From NCBI GenBank assembly GCA_902761755.1, contig CACWLP010000019.1:1-33134 (forward strand): DNA of 33,134 nt, given 5' to 3'. The translations under genes were made by a program, and so were the position numbers. Below, one piece after another: positions 7,962 to 16,524 of this stretch. Within the stretch, counting starts at the first letter, position 1. Each line of letters starts with the position of its first letter. The stretch is from an uncultured Eubacteriales bacterium (lineage in GTDB: Bacteria; Bacillota; Clostridia; Christensenellales; Aristaeellaceae). The notes under the pieces are model-generated. The model was not told the origin of the DNA. It worked only from the letters and a program-made list of their open reading frames with translations, and ran no database searches.

Positions 7962-8867
7962 ATGAAGAAGTATTTATTTCTTCTGTTTGCACTGTTTCTC
8001 ATGTCCCTGGCTTCCTTCGCCCCGGCGGAAACAGCCACGGTGCGGTTCAAGGGGCTGACCGTACCGGTGGACGCGGAGGAGATCGACCTGGGCGGAGTGG
8101 TTGTGGAGGTTGGCGAGGATCAGAAGTTTTTCCGTTTTCTGGAGTCTCTGCCCAACCTGAAAAAAGTGAATATGTTTCATACCACCCTGATCCGGCGGCG
8201 CATCACCCAGTATGCGACGAATTTTCCCAATATTGAATTCGGCTGGACCATGACCTTCAACTATCATGTGGTGCGCACCGATGCCACCGCCTTTTCCACC
8301 CGCCACGGCTCCAATTCCGAGCGGCATACGGAGGAGGATTTTTCCATCCTGAAATACTGCAAAAACCTTCAGGCGCTGGACATTGGCCATAACGCGGTGA
8401 AGGATCTTTCCTTCCTCAAAGACCTTCCCCATTTAAAAGTATTGATCCTGGTAGACAATCAATTCACGGACATTACCCCTTTGGCAGAGCTGAAAGAACT
8501 GCAGTACCTGGAGCTGTTTTACAATCATGTGGAGGATGTTTCCGCCCTGGCCGGCTTGAACAGCCTTGTCGATCTGAACATCTGCTATAACCGCATTCCG
8601 GACTTGCACCCGCTGCTGGGGCTGACCAACCTCAGGCGGCTGTGGATTTACAACAGCAACGATTACAATCCCGAACATAAACTGGACGAAACCATGCTGG
8701 CCCAGCTGAGTCAAGCTCTGCCGGATACCTATATCGACTCGGTTTCTTCCTCCGTGGAAGGCGGCTGGCGAGAGCATCCCCACTTTTATACCATCCAGCG
8801 GATATTCGCAAAAGACGGCCAGTACGAACCCTTTGAGGATGTTGCGCCCTCCGGCCCGGAGCAATAA
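7962..8867 (+). CDS. Secreted leucine-rich-repeat protein (internalin/SDS22-like repeats)
   Basis: 301 residues starting with a signal peptide (MKKYLFLLFALFLMSLASFAPAE). Residues about 135-240 hold at least four 22-residue repeats of the LxxLxLxxNxIxDLxxLxxL type (for example LQALDIGHNAVKDLSFL, LQYLELFYNHVEDVSAL, LVDLNICYNRIPDLHPL), the SDS22/internalin repeat. A preceding beta-rich cap (residues 25-130) is unassigned. There is no LPXTG or membrane anchor, so it is probably released or loosely held. GGGAGG lies eight bases before the ATG. It is monocistronic, between its own promoter and a terminator. LRR proteins of this kind bind protein or glycan partners; none can be named here. Confidence 0.85.
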   Translation: MKKYLFLLFALFLMSLASFAPAETATVRFKGLTVPVDAEEIDLGGVVVEVGEDQKFFRFLESLPNLKKVNMFHTTLIRRRITQYATNFPNIEFGWTMTFNYHVVRTDATAFSTRHGSNSERHTEEDFSILKYCKNLQALDIGHNAVKDLSFLKDLPHLKVLILVDNQFTDITPLAELKELQYLELFYNHVEDVSALAGLNSLVDLNICYNRIPDLHPLLGLTNLRRLWIYNSNDYNPEHKLDETMLAQLSQALPDTYIDSVSSSVEGGWREHPHFYTIQRIFAKDGQYEPFEDVAPSGPEQ

Positions 8868-8946
8868 CGCCGTCTGATGCTCAGGATTTCGTCGGGGATC
8901 TGTCGGCTTGATCGGCATTTCGTTCCAGGCAATGCGGAAAACCACC

Positions 8947-8973
8947 GGGCGGCGAAGACCGCCCTTTTTGTTT
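8947..8973 (+). terminator. Intrinsic terminator after the leucine-rich-repeat gene
   Basis: GGGCGG (8947-8952) pairs with CCGCCC (8959-8964) around CGAAGA, followed by TTTTTGTTT. Confidence 0.8.
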
Positions 8974-9025
8974 GGCGTGAACGGCGTTTTCGCCCGGCAC
9001 GCCGCCGCCTTTTTTCAAAAACAGC

Positions 9026-9055
9026 TTGTTTCGCGCGTGCATCTTATGGTATACT
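9026..9055 (+). promoter_or_regulatory. Probable promoter of the phosphodiester glycosidase / Lgt-like pair
   Basis: TTGTTT (9026-9031), an 18-base spacer and TATACT (9050-9055) lie 65 bases ahead of the start codon at 9121. Confidence 0.6.
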
Positions 9056-9120
9056 TTTTTTGTTCGCATGCCGGGCTCGCGCCCGGAGATCATTTTGCCA
9101 AAGAAAGGTGCGTTCCTCCG

Positions 9121-10062
9121 ATGAAAGGCAATATCCTGCGCTGGTGCCTGGCCGTGCTGATGCTGCTGGCCATGGCCCTGTTCCTCTCTTCCCCCGCCGT
9201 GGCGGAGGTCACGCCCCTGGGCATGGATCTCAAGGTGCACGGCGTGCCGCCCCGGGAAAGCGGCTGGCTGTCCGATACGGAGTATCAGGATGAATCCATC
9301 CATATCGTGATGGATTCCGAAAAGCGCAAGCCCCCATCCAGCGAATCCCAGGTGATGTGCCGCTGGGTGGTGATCGACATTGCCGATCCGTCCCAGCTGC
9401 GCACCACCTTGAGCAACGAAAGCTACGACGACGTGACCCTGGAGCGTCCCTGGGAAATGGCCCAGCGGGTCAACGCCGTGGTGGCGTGCAACAGCGATTT
9501 CATCAAGTTTTCCTACAACGTGGGGTTCGTGGTGCGCCAGGGCGTGTTTTACCGGGACGCCCTGGACGGGAACCGGGACGTGCTGATCATCGACAATAAC
9601 GGCGATTTTGAAGCCGTGCAAAAGGCCACCAGCGAGGACATGGCCGCCAAGCGGCAGGAGATCGAAAACGACGGGCGGCAGATCGTGAACGCGTTCTGCT
9701 TCGGCCCGGTGCTGGTGCGGAACGGCGAGGCCCAGGAGCTGGCGCTGAATAAATTTGAAAAGGACCAGGTGGAAGGCCACCTGCCCACCCAGCGCATCGC
9801 CATCTGCCAGCTGGATACCCTCAAATACGCCATCGTGGAAGTCGACGGCGGCGTGGTGGACGGCAGCGGCATGAACGGCATGAACCTCAAGGAGCTGACC
9901 AAGCTTATCCTGCTCCTGTTCCCCGACTGCAAGCTGGCCTATAACCTGGACGGCGGCGGCAGCGCCCACCTGATGCTGCGGGGCAAGCCCGTGCACCGCA
10001 CCCCCGGCAGCCGGCATATTTCCGATCTGATCTATTTCGCTTCCGCGGTTTCGGAGGAGTGA
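9121..10062 (+). CDS. Exported phosphodiester glycosidase-like protein (NAGPA / DUF2233 domain)
   Basis: 313 residues with an N-terminal signal peptide or anchor (MKGNILRWCLAVLMLLAMAL, then FLSSPAVAEV). The rest matches the NAGPA (N-acetylglucosamine-1-phosphodiester alpha-N-acetylglucosaminidase) family: VVACNSDFI early, NAFCFGPVLVRNGE in the middle, and the hallmark YNLDGGGSAHLMLRGKPVH near the end. Bacterial members act outside the membrane, some on teichoic acid or capsule phosphodiesters. The ATG at 9121 was chosen because the signal peptide begins there; AGAAAGGTG lies ten bases upstream. The Lgt-like gene starts four bases after the stop, so the two are co-expressed. The substrate is not known. 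Confidence 0.88.
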   Translation: MKGNILRWCLAVLMLLAMALFLSSPAVAEVTPLGMDLKVHGVPPRESGWLSDTEYQDESIHIVMDSEKRKPPSSESQVMCRWVVIDIADPSQLRTTLSNESYDDVTLERPWEMAQRVNAVVACNSDFIKFSYNVGFVVRQGVFYRDALDGNRDVLIIDNNGDFEAVQKATSEDMAAKRQEIENDGRQIVNAFCFGPVLVRNGEAQELALNKFEKDQVEGHLPTQRIAICQLDTLKYAIVEVDGGVVDGSGMNGMNLKELTKLILLLFPDCKLAYNLDGGGSAHLMLRGKPVHRTPGSRHISDLIYFASAVSEE

Positions 10063-10066
10063 CGCC

Positions 10067-11074
10067 ATGGCAGGGCCTTTCCATCTTTACGGTCTGTGCA
10101 CGGCGGCCGCCGCGCTGCTGGCGCTGGGGCTGATGCAGTTCACGCGGAAAAAGCATGATCTGTCCAATGAAGCCGTCAGCTGGTTCGCGGTGCTGTGCGT
10201 GCCCCTGGGGGTGTTCTTCGCCCGGCTGGGGTATTTCCTGGCGCGGCTCAATTATTTCCGGGAAAAGGGGCTGGCGTATTTCTTCCGGTTCGATCTGGGC
10301 GGGTATGTGCTCTACGGCGCGCTGCTGGGCGTGCTGCTGGCTGCATGCCTCTCCGCCCGGATCACCCGCACGCCCGTCAGCCGCGTGCTGGACGGCGCGG
10401 CGGGGCCGGGAATGATCGCAGTGTGCTGCTGCCGGATGGCCGAAAGCCTGGTGCGGCTGGGCTACGGCATGAGCATTTCCGAATGGTTCGGCGATCCCAT
10501 CCTTCTGGAATTGGACCCCTCCACCCGCCTTCCCAGCTCCTTCGCCTGGGCCGATCCCTCCCCTCTGTTCCGTTTCCCCCTGGCCTGCCAGCCCAAGGGC
10601 AGCGAATGGTATTTCGCCGTTTTCTTCTGGGAGGCCCTGGCCGCGCTGATCATCGCTCTGATCGTGCTGCTGATGAAGCGCCGGGCCGAAGGCGGGCACG
10701 CCGCCCTGGCGGTGCTGCTGTACGCCGCCTGCCAGATCCTGATGGAGAGCATGCGCAAGGACGCCGTGCTCACCTGGGGGTTCGTGAAGGTCAGCCAGCT
10801 GCTCAGCGCCGTCGCCATCGGCGCGGTGATGCTGATCTGCTGCATCCGCCTGCCGCGGGCGGAGAGAAAGCGCGGCCGCATCGCCGCGGTCTGGGCGTCG
10901 GTGCTCCTGCTGCTGGGCGTGGTGATCGCCCTGGAATTCGCGCTGGACGAAAAGATTGCCTTCCTCGCCTGGATGCACATGGACGTATGCTACCTGGGCA
11001 TCGGCCTTTGCTGCCTGGGTATCATCCTCACCGTGCGCCCCCTCTGGAAGCGGGCGTTTCCGAAAAAACAGTAA
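10067..11074 (+). CDS. Divergent Lgt-like polytopic membrane protein
   Basis: 335 residues with about seven or more hydrophobic segments. The order of motifs follows prolipoprotein diacylglyceryl transferase: FARLGYFL, then FDLGGYVLYGALLG, then CCCRMAESLVRLGYG, then ILMESMRKD. Compared with E. coli Lgt as I remember it, the arginine of the GRLGN-type motif and the arginine of the FFRQPD-type motif remain, but the FHGG histidine is a tyrosine (LYGA) and the asparagine after GRLG is replaced. It is therefore probably not the housekeeping Lgt, but a paralogue moving a lipid or glycerol-phosphate group onto another acceptor (inference). GGAGGAG precedes the ATG. It is in tandem with the NAGPA-type gene. 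Confidence 0.75.
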   Translation: MAGPFHLYGLCTAAAALLALGLMQFTRKKHDLSNEAVSWFAVLCVPLGVFFARLGYFLARLNYFREKGLAYFFRFDLGGYVLYGALLGVLLAACLSARITRTPVSRVLDGAAGPGMIAVCCCRMAESLVRLGYGMSISEWFGDPILLELDPSTRLPSSFAWADPSPLFRFPLACQPKGSEWYFAVFFWEALAALIIALIVLLMKRRAEGGHAALAVLLYAACQILMESMRKDAVLTWGFVKVSQLLSAVAIGAVMLICCIRLPRAERKRGRIAAVWASVLLLLGVVIALEFALDEKIAFLAWMHMDVCYLGIGLCCLGIILTVRPLWKRAFPKKQ

Positions 11075-11106
11075 AAAACGAGGCGCCGTTTTGGCAGCGC
11101 CTCCGG

Positions 11107-11212
11107 GGATGTTGCAGAAGCCAATCTGCAATATCCTCTTTGTTTACAGGTAGTTTCTGTCGATCAAATGGAGGATCCATTTGATCGATGGGGCTGTGCA
11201 ACAGCCCCTTTT
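11107..11212 (+). repeat. Composite palindromic repeat element, copy B
   Basis: The short form of the element seen at 1-316, here on the plus strand. It consists of a hairpin (11107-11117 with 11127-11137, one G-T pair), CTTTGTTTACAGG (about 11138-11150), ten bases, the 27-base palindrome (11161-11187, identical to 13-39 in inverse orientation), and the hairpin 11190-11208 with a T-run. It lies between the convergent Lgt-like and araM-type genes. Relative to copy A it lacks about 220 bases. Confidence 0.75.
11190..11212 (+). terminator. Intrinsic terminator at the end of repeat copy B
   Basis: GGGGCTGT (11190-11197) and ACAGCCCC (11201-11208) form a perfect 8-bp stem with loop GCA, then TTTT. 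It ends the Lgt-like transcript; the T-run overlaps the araM-type stop codon on the other strand. Confidence 0.85.
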
Positions 11213-12578
11213 ATGTTTCCGCCACGTCCCGCAGGTATGCGGCAAACTCGTCCGTGAGCCCCAGATCCCACAGCAGGGAGCAGGACATATACTTGTCCCG
11301 CGCGTCCCGGGCGCCGACGAAGGCGTTTACCGTATCCTCCAGGGAAACGCCGATCTGGGAGGGCTTCACGGGCATGCCCGCCCCCTCCATCAGCCCCCGC
11401 AGCGCCCGATAGTCCGGCAGCTCCTCCCGGATGGCCCGCTGGATCCCGTCCCAGTTCGCGATGATCCTGTCCAGCCTCTCCGCATGGGCAGCCGGATCGT
11501 TTTTCCGGGCAGTCCTTTCCATCGCGATGATCTCCGGCGCGGTTTTGCCGAAGATGCGGCGGATCTGCGACTGCCATTTTTCTTCGGTCATTTCCCGCCA
11601 ATAGCGGTCCGCCTGCGCCCGATCCGGCATGACGGTGCGTAATTTTTCATACAGTTTCAGCGTCAGCACCGTGCCGATGCCTACCTGGATGCCGTGGAGA
11701 TCGTAGGGCAGCCCCCTTTCCAGCGCCATCATTTCCCACATGTGGGAAAAATAGTGCTCCAGGCCGGAGGCGGGGCGGGAAATCTCCGCGTAGGCCATGG
11801 CGATGCCGCTGATCACCAGCCCCTCGGCGATGGCCTGGACCGCCTTGGGGTCCCGGCCCGGCACCCCCTCCGCCGCGTCCATCACCTTTTTCAGCGCGGT
11901 GCGCATCAGCCTCGCCACATCTTCGCAGTAGTACTCCCCCGTCACCAGATGGCTCATGCGCCATTCGCACAGGGCGATGTATTTGGCCGCCATGTCCCCC
12001 AGCCCGGCCTGCAGCATCCGCATGGGCGCCCGGGCCAGCACGTCCGTATCCAGCAGTATTCCCTGGGGAGCGCGGCTGAACAGGGTCATTTTCACATGAT
12101 TGATCTCCATGGCGGAGGCGTTGGAGGCGTAGCCATCCATGGACGGGGCGGTGCCGATGACGGCGTTCTTTTTGCTCAGCGCGTTGGCCAGCACCTTGCA
12201 GATATCGTTGACCACCCCGCTGCCCACCCCCAGGATCAGATCGCAGGCGGGATCGAAGTGCATCAGCGCGCTGCCCACCTCCCATTCCGCCGGGGCGATC
12301 TTCTGCCCCGCGCAGGGGATGATATACGCCTGATGCCCGATCCCGGCCTCCTTGAGCAGCGCGCTCACCCGCTGCCCGGCGGCCTCCCAGGTATTCCCGT
12401 CGCACACCAGGAAGGGCTTTTCGCACCGAAGGGCGCGCACCATGTCCGGCGCGGCGGACAAAGCGCCCGGGCCGATTTTCAGATAATCCAGCGCGCAGAC
12501 GTGGCGCTTCCCGCATTCGCAGGCAAAGCCCTCCCGGCGCGTCAGCGTTTCCAGGGACATCCTATCAAAAGCCGGCAT
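11211..12578 (-). CDS. sn-Glycerol-1-phosphate dehydrogenase family protein (AraM/EgsA-like)
   Basis: Members reduce dihydroxyacetone phosphate to sn-glycerol-1-phosphate with NAD(P)H, using a metal in the iron-containing dehydrogenase fold. The 455 residues show the nucleotide loop GVGSGVVNDICK, the block TAPSMDGYASNASA, the metal-site region GLEHYFSHMWEM and a second histidine in LHGIQVGIGT. The N-terminus contains CECGKRHVC, a cysteine cluster. The ATG at 12578 follows GGGGAGGAAAGGGAG. In Bacilli the araM gene sits in arabinose operons; here it is divergent from a xylulokinase operon, with its own promoter at 12610-12639. Whether it makes archaeal-type glycerol phosphate here is not shown. 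Confidence 0.88.
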   Translation of the reverse strand: MPAFDRMSLETLTRREGFACECGKRHVCALDYLKIGPGALSAAPDMVRALRCEKPFLVCDGNTWEAAGQRVSALLKEAGIGHQAYIIPCAGQKIAPAEWEVGSALMHFDPACDLILGVGSGVVNDICKVLANALSKKNAVIGTAPSMDGYASNASAMEINHVKMTLFSRAPQGILLDTDVLARAPMRMLQAGLGDMAAKYIALCEWRMSHLVTGEYYCEDVARLMRTALKKVMDAAEGVPGRDPKAVQAIAEGLVISGIAMAYAEISRPASGLEHYFSHMWEMMALERGLPYDLHGIQVGIGTVLTLKLYEKLRTVMPDRAQADRYWREMTEEKWQSQIRRIFGKTAPEIIAMERTARKNDPAAHAERLDRIIANWDGIQRAIREELPDYRALRGLMEGAGMPVKPSQIGVSLEDTVNAFVGARDARDKYMSCSLLWDLGLTDEFAAYLRDVAET

Positions 12579-12609
12579 CTCCCTTTCCTCCCCATCTCTT
12601 GCTGAAGAA

Positions 12610-12639
12610 ATTTTACCGTACTTTCCCCGCCCGCGTCAA
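12610..12639 (-). promoter_or_regulatory. Promoter of the araM-type gene
   Basis: On the minus strand TTGACG (12634-12639), an 18-base spacer and TAAAAT (12610-12615) lie about 30 bases ahead of the start codon. It is back to back with the xylulokinase promoter. Confidence 0.65.
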
Positions 12640-12708
12640 GAAAAACCGGATCCCGCACGTTTTGCGGCAATAATTGTGGAAAAATTGCGGAAATTGTTCC
12701 CCCATTTC

Positions 12709-12747
12709 CTTGCATTTTTTGGCGTTTTCAGCTACAATAAATGCAAG
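12709..12747 (+). promoter_or_regulatory. Promoter and candidate operator of the xylulokinase operon
   Basis: TTGCAT (12710-12715), a 17-base spacer and TACAAT (12733-12738). An 8-bp inverted repeat, CTTGCATT (12709-12716) and AATGCAAG (12740-12747), overlaps the -35 box and flanks the -10 box with half-sites 31 bases apart. This could be a sugar-responsive operator. The promoter is fairly secure, the operator tentative. Confidence 0.6.
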
Positions 12748-12784
12748 TACGCATACCCCACAAATCCAAGAAGGAGATATCGCT

Positions 12785-14314
12785 ATGAAATACCTGCTTG
12801 GCGTAGATCTTGGCACCTCCGGCACCAAAACGGTCCTGTTCGACCTGCGGGGCAATTCCGTCGCCTCCGCCTCCGTGGAATACCCGCTGTATCAGCCCAA
12901 AAACGGCTGGGCGGAGCAGGAGCCGGAGGATTGGTGGCAGGCCGCGGTGACCACCATCCGCACGGTGATCGAAAAAAGCGGCGTGGACGCCGGGGACATC
13001 GCCGGCCTCTCCCTGTCCGGCCAGATGCACGGCCTGGTGCTCACGGACGACCGGGGCGAAGCCCTGGGCCGGTCCATCATCTGGTGCGATAACCGCACCA
13101 TCGAAGAATGCGACGAATTCACCCGCCTGGTGGGCGGCCGGGAGCATCTGATCCAGATCGCCGCCAACCCCGCCCTCACGGGCTTCACCGCCGGCAAGGT
13201 GCTTTGGGTGCGCCGCCATCAGCCGGAGATCTGGGCCAAGGCCCGGCACATCCAGCTGCCCAAGGATTACGTGCGGCTCAAGCTCACCGGCGAATACTTC
13301 ATGGAAATGAGCGACGCCTCCGGCACCAACCTGCTGGACGTGCCCAACCGCTGCTGGAGCCGGGAAATCTGCGAAAAAACCGGCATTGACATGAACATGC
13401 TGCCCCCGCTGGTGGAAAGCTGCGACGTGGCGGGCCATATCACCGAGGAAGCGGCGCGGCTCACCGGCCTCAAGGCCGGGATGCCCGTGGCCGCCGGCGC
13501 GGGGGACAACATGGCCGCCGCCATCGGCACCGGCGTGGTGCGGGAAGGCAAGGCTTTCACCACCATCGGCACCTCCGGCGTCATCTTCGCCCATTCCGAC
13601 ACCGTCCAGATCGACCCCGCCGGCCGGGTGCACACCTTCTGCGCCGCGGTGCCGGGCGGCTACGTGGTCATGGGCGTGGGCCTTGCCGCGGGCCTGAGCC
13701 TCAAATGGTGCCGGGATACCTTCTTCCAGGCGGAGATCCAGGTGGCCCGGGATATGGGCACCGATTCCTACGTGCTGATGAACCAGGAGGCCGACAAGAG
13801 CCCCATCGGCGCCAACCGGCTGATCTACCTGCCCTACCTCATGGGCGAGCGCAGCCCCATCCTGGATCCGGAATCCCGGGGCGCGTTCATCGGGCTTTCC
13901 GCCATGCACACCCGGCAGGACATCGTCCGCAGCGTGATGGAGGGCGTGATGTACTCCCAGTGGCATAACCTGAACGTGCTGCGCGGCATGCACGTGGCCC
14001 CGGAGGCCATGCTGGCCTGCGGCGGCGGCGCCAAATCCCCCTTCTGGCGGCAGATGATGGCGGATATGTACGATATGCCCGTTTCCATCCTACAGAACAC
14101 CGAGGGCCCCGCCCTGGGCGCCGCCATCCTGGCGGGCGTGGGCGCGGGCGTGTACAAGGACGTGCCCTCCGCCTGCGACGAGATCCTCAAGGAATCGGAT
14201 CAGCTACTGCCCGATAAAGAGCGCCACGCGGCCTACGAGCCGTACTTCGATCTGTACCAGAAGCTGTACCCCGCGCTGAAGGAATCCTTCCACACGCTGG
14301 CGAAGCTCTCATAA
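12785..14314 (+). CDS. xylB: Xylulokinase-type FGGY carbohydrate kinase
   Basis: Phosphorylates D-xylulose (or a near ketopentose) at the 5-position, feeding the pentose phosphate pathway. The 509 residues open with the ATP-site motif LLGVDLGTSGTKTVLFD, followed by SGQMHGLVL (78-86), the QMHG pattern of xylulokinases. The catalytic aspartate is in AGAGDN (D241), with GTSGVIF and the C-terminal ACGGGAKSPFWRQMMADM block. Length is typical. The start at ATG 12785 follows AAGGAGATATCGCT. It leads an operon with a DUF4867-like gene and an L-fucose-isomerase-family gene. No classical XylA is in the window, so the true substrate may be another ketose made by the isomerase. Confidence 0.88.
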   Translation: MKYLLGVDLGTSGTKTVLFDLRGNSVASASVEYPLYQPKNGWAEQEPEDWWQAAVTTIRTVIEKSGVDAGDIAGLSLSGQMHGLVLTDDRGEALGRSIIWCDNRTIEECDEFTRLVGGREHLIQIAANPALTGFTAGKVLWVRRHQPEIWAKARHIQLPKDYVRLKLTGEYFMEMSDASGTNLLDVPNRCWSREICEKTGIDMNMLPPLVESCDVAGHITEEAARLTGLKAGMPVAAGAGDNMAAAIGTGVVREGKAFTTIGTSGVIFAHSDTVQIDPAGRVHTFCAAVPGGYVVMGVGLAAGLSLKWCRDTFFQAEIQVARDMGTDSYVLMNQEADKSPIGANRLIYLPYLMGERSPILDPESRGAFIGLSAMHTRQDIVRSVMEGVMYSQWHNLNVLRGMHVAPEAMLACGGGAKSPFWRQMMADMYDMPVSILQNTEGPALGAAILAGVGAGVYKDVPSACDEILKESDQLLPDKERHAAYEPYFDLYQKLYPALKESFHTLAKLS

Positions 14315-14345
14315 ACCGAACGCAAAAGGGAAAGGAGAAAACCAT

Positions 14346-14993
14346 ATGCAGATCATCCCCGTCACCGACAAATCCTTCGCTCCCTACGGCCGCATCGTGG
14401 AGGGCTACGCCGTGGAGGGCGTGCTCAAGGCCCTGGAGGAGACCACTCCCTGCCCCGAAGGCGTGGTGTATTTCCCCAAGGTGGATACCCTTCACGCCGC
14501 GGAAGGGGCGGAAGCCCTGGGCGAAGCCCTTTTCGGCGGCATGCCCTTCCAGCTGGGCTGCTGCAACGGCCATAATACGAAGCTGAACTGCCTGGAATAC
14601 CACCGGGACAGCGAATTCAACCTGGGCACGCAGGATTTCATCCTCCTGCTGGCGAAAATGGACGATATCGTGGACGACGTGCTGGACACCGCGAAGGTGA
14701 AGGCGTTCTTCGTGCCCAAGGGCGTGCTGGTGGAGGTGTACGCCACCACGCTGCACTACGCCCCCTGCCACAATGAAGCAGACAAGGGCTTCCGGGTGCT
14801 GGTGGGGCTGCCCCTGAATACCAATACCGATTACCGCCCCGGCACGGGCAAAAACGTGCTGGATCAATCCCTGTGGGCCCGGAATAAGTGGCTGCTGGCC
14901 CATCCGGAATCCTCCGAGGCCAAGGACGGCGCGTATGTGGGACTCAAAGGCGTGAACATCGACATCCGGAACGATGTGCCTTTTCGTCAATAA
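14346..14993 (+). CDS. DUF4867-like protein of the ketose operon
   Basis: 215-residue soluble protein. The look (CNGHNTKLNCLEYHRDSEFN, KAFFVPKGVLVEVYATTLHY, FRVLVGLPLNTNT) fits the DUF4867 family, a cupin-like fold that often sits with fucose-isomerase-type and kinase genes in Clostridia. Histidines in NGHNTKLN, LEYHRD and TLHYAPCHNE could bind a metal or sugar. A mutarotase or epimerase-like helper for the operon's sugar is possible. It starts at ATG 14346 after AAAGGAG and lies 31 bases after the kinase stop. The family assignment is from memory and moderate; the function is unknown. Confidence 0.75.
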   Translation: MQIIPVTDKSFAPYGRIVEGYAVEGVLKALEETTPCPEGVVYFPKVDTLHAAEGAEALGEALFGGMPFQLGCCNGHNTKLNCLEYHRDSEFNLGTQDFILLLAKMDDIVDDVLDTAKVKAFFVPKGVLVEVYATTLHYAPCHNEADKGFRVLVGLPLNTNTDYRPGTGKNVLDQSLWARNKWLLAHPESSEAKDGAYVGLKGVNIDIRNDVPFRQ

Positions 14994-15030
14994 AAGCAAC
15001 CAAGGAACAGATTAAGGGAGGAGAAAGACT

Positions 15031-16506
15031 ATGCAGAACATTCCCCAGGTCAAGCTCGGTATCATCGCCGTATCCCGCGACTGTTTCCCCATCGGGCTGT
15101 CCATCGCCCGCCGGGAAGCCATCAAAAAGGCCTACAAGGGCGAAATGTATGAATGCCCCGTCACCGTGGAAAACGAACTGGACATGCTCAAGGCCGTGGC
15201 GGACGTGAAGGCCGCCGAGTGCAACGCGCTGGTGGTGTTCCTGGGCAACTTCGGCCCCGAGACCCCCGAAACCCTCATCGCCAAGAACTTTGACGGTCCC
15301 TGCATGTTCGTGGCGGCTGCCGAAGGCGACGGCGACCTGATCAACGGCCGCGGCGACGCCTACTGCGGCATGCTGAACTGCTCCTACAATCTGGGCATGC
15401 GGCACCTGCAGGGCTACATTCCCGAATACCCCGTGGGCACCGCGGAAGACATCGCCAAAATGATCGGTGATTTCGTGCCCGTGGCCCGGGCCGTCATCGG
15501 CTTGAAGAACCTCAAGATCATCACCTTCGGGCCCCGTCCCCAGGATTTCTTCGCCTGCAACGCCCCCATCAAGGGCCTGTACGAGCTGGGCATCGAGATC
15601 GAAGAAAACAGCGAGCTGGACCTGCTGGTGTCCTACAAGGCCCACGCCGGCGACAAGCGCATCCCCGACGTGTGCAAGGATATGGCCGCGGAAATGGGCG
15701 AAGGCAAGTACTTCCCCGACATGCTGGAGCGGATGGCCCAGTTCGAATTGACGCTGCTGGATTGGGCGGAAGCCCACAAGGGCGCCCGGAAATACGTGGC
15801 CTTCGCCGACAAGTGCTGGCCCGCGTTCCCGGAACAGTTCGGCTTTGAGCCCTGCTATGTGAACAGCCGCCTGGCCTCCCGGGGCATCCCGGTTTCCTGC
15901 GAGGTGGATATCTACGGCGCGCTCTCCGAATACATCGGCTCCTGCATCAGCCAGGACGCCGTCACCATCCTGGACATCAACAACTCCGTGCCCGCCTCCA
16001 TGTGGGAAAGCCAGATCAAGGGCAAGTTCGATTACGCCCTCACCGACACCTTCATGGGCTTCCATTGCGGCAACACCCCCAGCTGCAAGATGTGCGCGGA
16101 CCGCGCGGTGAAATATCAGCTGATCCAGCATCGTCTGCTGGAGCCCGCCGGTTCTGATCCGGACTTCACCCGCGGCACCCTGGAAGGCGATATCGCCCCC
16201 GGCGAAATCACCTTCTACCGCCTCCAGTGCGACAGCAACGGCGACCTGCGCGCCTACATCGCCGAGGGCGAAGTGCTGCCTGTGGCCACCACCTCCTTCG
16301 GCGGCATCGGCGTGTTCGCCATCAAGGAAATGGGCCGCTTCTACCGCCACGTGCTGATCCAGAAGCGCTATCCGCATCACGGCGCCGTGGCTTTCGGCCA
16401 TCACGGCAAGGCCCTGTTCGAAGTGTTCAAGTTCCTGGGCGTCAAGGACATCGGCTACAACCAGCCCAAGACCCTGCCCTATCCCACCGAGAATCCCTGG
16501 GCGTAA
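15031..16506 (+). CDS. L-fucose / D-arabinose isomerase family protein
   Basis: Aldose-ketose isomerase of the FucI family, Mn2+-dependent. The 491 residues are shorter than E. coli FucI (about 590). Recognisable parts are the N-terminal Rossmann-like half (NALVVFLGNFGPETPET), the metal-site segment SCEVDIYGALSEYIGS with Glu and Asp ligands, LDINNSVPASMW, FHCGNTPSCKMC, and the C-terminal histidine segment KRYPHHGAVAFGHHGKALFE. It starts at ATG 15031 with GGGAGGAGAAAGACT ahead and is the last gene of the operon. Together with the FGGY kinase it forms an aldose to ketose to ketose-phosphate route; which sugar is used cannot be told from sequence alone. Confidence 0.85.
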   Translation: MQNIPQVKLGIIAVSRDCFPIGLSIARREAIKKAYKGEMYECPVTVENELDMLKAVADVKAAECNALVVFLGNFGPETPETLIAKNFDGPCMFVAAAEGDGDLINGRGDAYCGMLNCSYNLGMRHLQGYIPEYPVGTAEDIAKMIGDFVPVARAVIGLKNLKIITFGPRPQDFFACNAPIKGLYELGIEIEENSELDLLVSYKAHAGDKRIPDVCKDMAAEMGEGKYFPDMLERMAQFELTLLDWAEAHKGARKYVAFADKCWPAFPEQFGFEPCYVNSRLASRGIPVSCEVDIYGALSEYIGSCISQDAVTILDINNSVPASMWESQIKGKFDYALTDTFMGFHCGNTPSCKMCADRAVKYQLIQHRLLEPAGSDPDFTRGTLEGDIAPGEITFYRLQCDSNGDLRAYIAEGEVLPVATTSFGGIGVFAIKEMGRFYRHVLIQKRYPHHGAVAFGHHGKALFEVFKFLGVKDIGYNQPKTLPYPTENPWA

Positions 16507-16524
16507 TGAGAGTTATATAAATTT

